DNA of 13,209 nt. Source: DASTCC01 sp035711465 (GTDB taxonomy: Bacteria > Acidobacteriota > Vicinamibacteria > Vicinamibacterales > SCN-69-37). The number at the start of each line of letters is the position of its first letter. Position 1 is the stretch's first letter. The stretch is from NCBI GenBank assembly GCA_035711465.1, contig DASTCC010000198.1, positions 1 through 13,209 of the forward strand, written 5' to 3'. Shown here piece after piece: positions 11,582-13,209 of the stretch. The position numbers were made by a program, and so were the translations under genes. The notes under the pieces are model-generated. The model did not search any database. It was not told the origin of the DNA and worked only from the letters and a program-made list of their open reading frames with translations.

Positions 11582-12649
11582 CTAAATGAGGCGGACGAGC
11601 GTGCCCGTTGAAGCGGGGACCTCGACATGACCGACGATTCTGGCGTCGACCCCCTCATTGGCCAGATGCCCGAGGATGGCGCTGGTGTTCTGGCTGTTGA
11701 CCGAAAACAACAGCCCTCCAGAAGTCTGCGGGTCGAGGCACAGCATGTATCGCTCGAGGCTGACGGCCTCCGTCCCCTCCAACTGCTTGAAATAGCGCTT
11801 GTTCGCGCGACCGCCGCACGGCAGGAATTCGCGCACGAGCTCCAGGGCGCCTGGCAGGACGGGCAGCGCGTCGGTATCGATGACCAGCGTGACCCGGCTC
11901 GCCGCCGCCACCTCGCACCCGTGGCCGGCAAGGCCGAACCCGGTGACGTCCGTGCAGGCGCCGACGGCGCCCGGCGGCATCCCGGACAGCGCGCGGGCCG
12001 CGGCGTCGTTCAACCGCAGCATCGACGCGACCGCGTGCTCGAGGTACTCGTCGCTGCCCTGCCCGTACTTGCGCGCCCGCACGATCACGCCCGTGCCGAG
12101 CGGCTTGGTGAGAATCAAGGCGTCTCCCGGCCTGGCGCCGGCATTGGTCAGGATGCGGTCGATCTCGACTTCGCCGGTGACCGAATAGCCGAACTTCACT
12201 TCGGGATCGGAGACGGTGTGCCCGCCAAGGAGCGCGACGCCGGCCTGGCGCAGCATGTCGGAGCCGCCGCGGAAGATCGTACGGATGACGTCGGCCGACG
12301 GTCCCTTCTTCGGCAGCGCGGCGATCGCGAGCGCCGTGCGCGGCACGCCGCCCATCGCGTAGACGTCGCTCAATGCGTTCGCGGCCGCGATCTGACCGAA
12401 CAGATACGGGTCGTCGACGATCGGCGTGAAGAAGTCGACGGTCTGCACCAGCGCCTGCTTCTCCGTCCACCGGTACACGCCGGCATCGTCGGCCGTCCGG
12501 AAATCGACGAGGATGCGATCGTCGGCGGACGCCTCGAGGCCAGTCATCAGCTGCGACAGATCCTCTGCGTCGAACTTGCTCGCGCAGCCGGCGCAGTCGG
12601 CGTACTCGGTGAGGCGTTTTTCGGTCGGCGGCGAACTCTCGATGGCCAT
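11582..12649 (-). CDS. selD: Selenide, water dikinase (selenophosphate synthetase)
   Basis: SelD makes selenophosphate from selenide and ATP, the selenium donor for selenocysteine-tRNA and for 2-selenouridine in tRNA. The 355-residue product shows the N-terminal catalytic loop CAGCASK at 19-25. C22 and K25 align with the catalytic C17 and K20 of E. coli, so this is a cysteine form and not a selenoprotein. The second E. coli cysteine (C19) is replaced by serine S24, while an additional C19 precedes. The Mg-ATP region TVDFFTPIVDDPYLFGQIAA to NALSDVYAMGG follows at 70-101, then GGHTVSDPEVKFGYSVTG, DVTGFGLAGHG and DPQTSGGLL. ATG at 12649 is chosen with a 2-nt gap after the parB stop; a GTG one codon earlier (12652) overlaps that stop and is the alternative. 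No SelA, SelB, tRNA-Sec or selenouridine synthase gene is in the window. Confidence 0.95.
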   Translation of the reverse strand: MAIESSPPTEKRLTEYADCAGCASKFDAEDLSQLMTGLEASADDRILVDFRTADDAGVYRWTEKQALVQTVDFFTPIVDDPYLFGQIAAANALSDVYAMGGVPRTALAIAALPKKGPSADVIRTIFRGGSDMLRQAGVALLGGHTVSDPEVKFGYSVTGEVEIDRILTNAGARPGDALILTKPLGTGVIVRARKYGQGSDEYLEHAVASMLRLNDAAARALSGMPPGAVGACTDVTGFGLAGHGCEVAAASRVTLVIDTDALPVLPGALELVREFLPCGGRANKRYFKQLEGTEAVSLERYMLCLDPQTSGGLLFSVNSQNTSAILGHLANEGVDARIVGHVEVPASTGTLVRLI

Positions 12650-12651
12650 CA

Positions 12652-13209
12652 CTATTCCGTGAGCGCGTCGTAGAGACGCTGCAGCTCGTCCTCGTTGGCG
12701 AAGTCGATCTCGATGCGGCCGCTCGCGCCTTTGCGGACGATGCGGACGCGGGTGCCGAGGGCGAGGCGAAGCTGCTCTTCGGCGGCGCGGGTGTTGGGAT
12801 CGACGCGCGGCGGCGGCGCCAGCACCGGCTTGGGCGGCGCCGTCGCCTTGCGGACGAGCGCTTCGGTCTCACGCACGGAGAGGCCGCGCGAGACGACTTC
12901 GCGCGCGACGCGTCGCTGCGCGGCTTCGTCCTGCAGGCCGAGCAACGCGCGCGCGTGGCCCATGCTGAGCGCCTGGGACGCGAGATCGTTGCGAACCTCG
13001 ATCGGCAGACGCAGCAGGCGGACGTAGTTGGCGATCGTCGATCGATCCTTGCCGACGCCGCTGGCGATCTGCTCCTGCGACAAGTGGAGCTCGTCTGAGA
13101 GGCGCCGGTACGCCTGCGCTTCCTCGATCGGATTGAGGTCTTCGCGCTGGATGTTCTCGATCAACGCGGCGGCGAGCAGTCGCTCCTCCGGGATGTCGCG
13201 GACGACGAC
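12652..13209 (-). CDS. parB: Chromosome-partitioning protein ParB (5' end cut off by window)
   Basis: ParB/Spo0J binds parS sites near the origin, spreads on DNA as a CTP-dependent clamp and works with ParA in chromosome segregation. The visible 185 residues begin in the N-terminal domain (VVVRDIPEERLLAAALIENI) and contain the conserved QREDLNPIEEAQAYRRL (21-37). The helix-turn-helix LSQEQIASGVGKDRSTIANY follows at about 43-62, then LLGLQDEAAQRRVAREVV. A proline-rich linker (about 109-125) leads to a C-terminal dimerisation segment (about 150-182, VRIVRKGASGRIEIDFANED). The start codon and the GERRxRA arginine motif lie beyond the right edge. The TTG codon at 13162-13164 is an internal leucine, not the start. 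Stop TAG at 12652-12654 is almost joined to selD. Confidence 0.95.
   Translation of the reverse strand, partial: VVVRDIPEERLLAAALIENIQREDLNPIEEAQAYRRLSDELHLSQEQIASGVGKDRSTIANYVRLLRLPIEVRNDLASQALSMGHARALLGLQDEAAQRRVAREVVSRGLSVRETEALVRKATAPPKPVLAPPPRVDPNTRAAEEQLRLALGTRVRIVRKGASGRIEIDFANEDELQRLYDALTE

Noticed and set aside
13162..13164. TTG start for a short ParB at 13164
   Set aside because: The codon is the leucine of the conserved ALIENIQRED block and the frame continues to the window edge, so the gene is partial, not short.

Overview
The window is GC-rich bacterial chromosome. Every gene I can support lies on the minus strand, so the genes read from high to low coordinates. No phage, plasmid, transposase or integron genes are visible. 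The gene set (chromosomal parB, F1-ATPase, mfd, a Wzm/Wzt polysaccharide exporter, a heptose nucleotidyltransferase and selD) suggests a Gram-negative-type, lipopolysaccharide- or polysaccharide-making soil or environmental bacterium. My best guess is an Acidobacteriota (Vicinamibacteria-like) genome, but that is inference from gene order, base composition and REP-like repeats and was not tested. parB next to atp genes is a common arrangement near the replication origin.

Layout in the direction of transcription. (1) 13209-12652: the 3' part of parB (chromosome partitioning), cut by the window edge. (2) 12649-11582: selD (selenophosphate synthetase), starting two bases after the parB stop. (3) 11581-11295: a non-coding stretch with a good sigma70-type, extended -10 promoter at 11486-11515 and a leader of about 185 nt. 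(4) 11294-6195: the F1 sector of ATP synthase in the order atpH-atpA-atpG-atpD-atpC. No F0 genes (atpB/E/F) are present, so F1 and F0 appear to be encoded at separate loci or at least in separate transcripts. The atpG-atpD gap is enlarged to 213 bp and holds a tandem array of three REP-like hairpin units. (5) 6190-5420: a PP2C-type protein phosphatase. (6) 5430-3266: an ABC-2 permease and an ATP-binding protein with a Wzt-type C-terminal domain, together an exporter for an undecaprenyl-linked polysaccharide such as O-antigen. (7) 3269-2787: a stand-alone RfaE2-type D-glycero-D-manno-heptose 1-phosphate adenylyltransferase. (8) 2773-1: mfd (transcription-repair coupling factor), lacking roughly its last 200-250 residues at the window edge.

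From atpC to mfd the genes are packed with gaps of 4-13 bp or overlaps of 4-11 bp (ATGA and GTGA junctions), so much of the stretch is probably co-transcribed and translationally coupled. Functionally it joins energy conversion (F1), a signalling phosphatase, export of a surface glycan, nucleotide activation of heptose and DNA repair. I do not see a clearly new multi-gene system. The most unusual structures are non-coding: the hairpin array between the gamma and beta subunit genes, a duplicated Shine-Dalgarno block before atpA, a perfect hairpin at the rfaE2/mfd junction, and a possible leader ORF ending on the atpH start codon.
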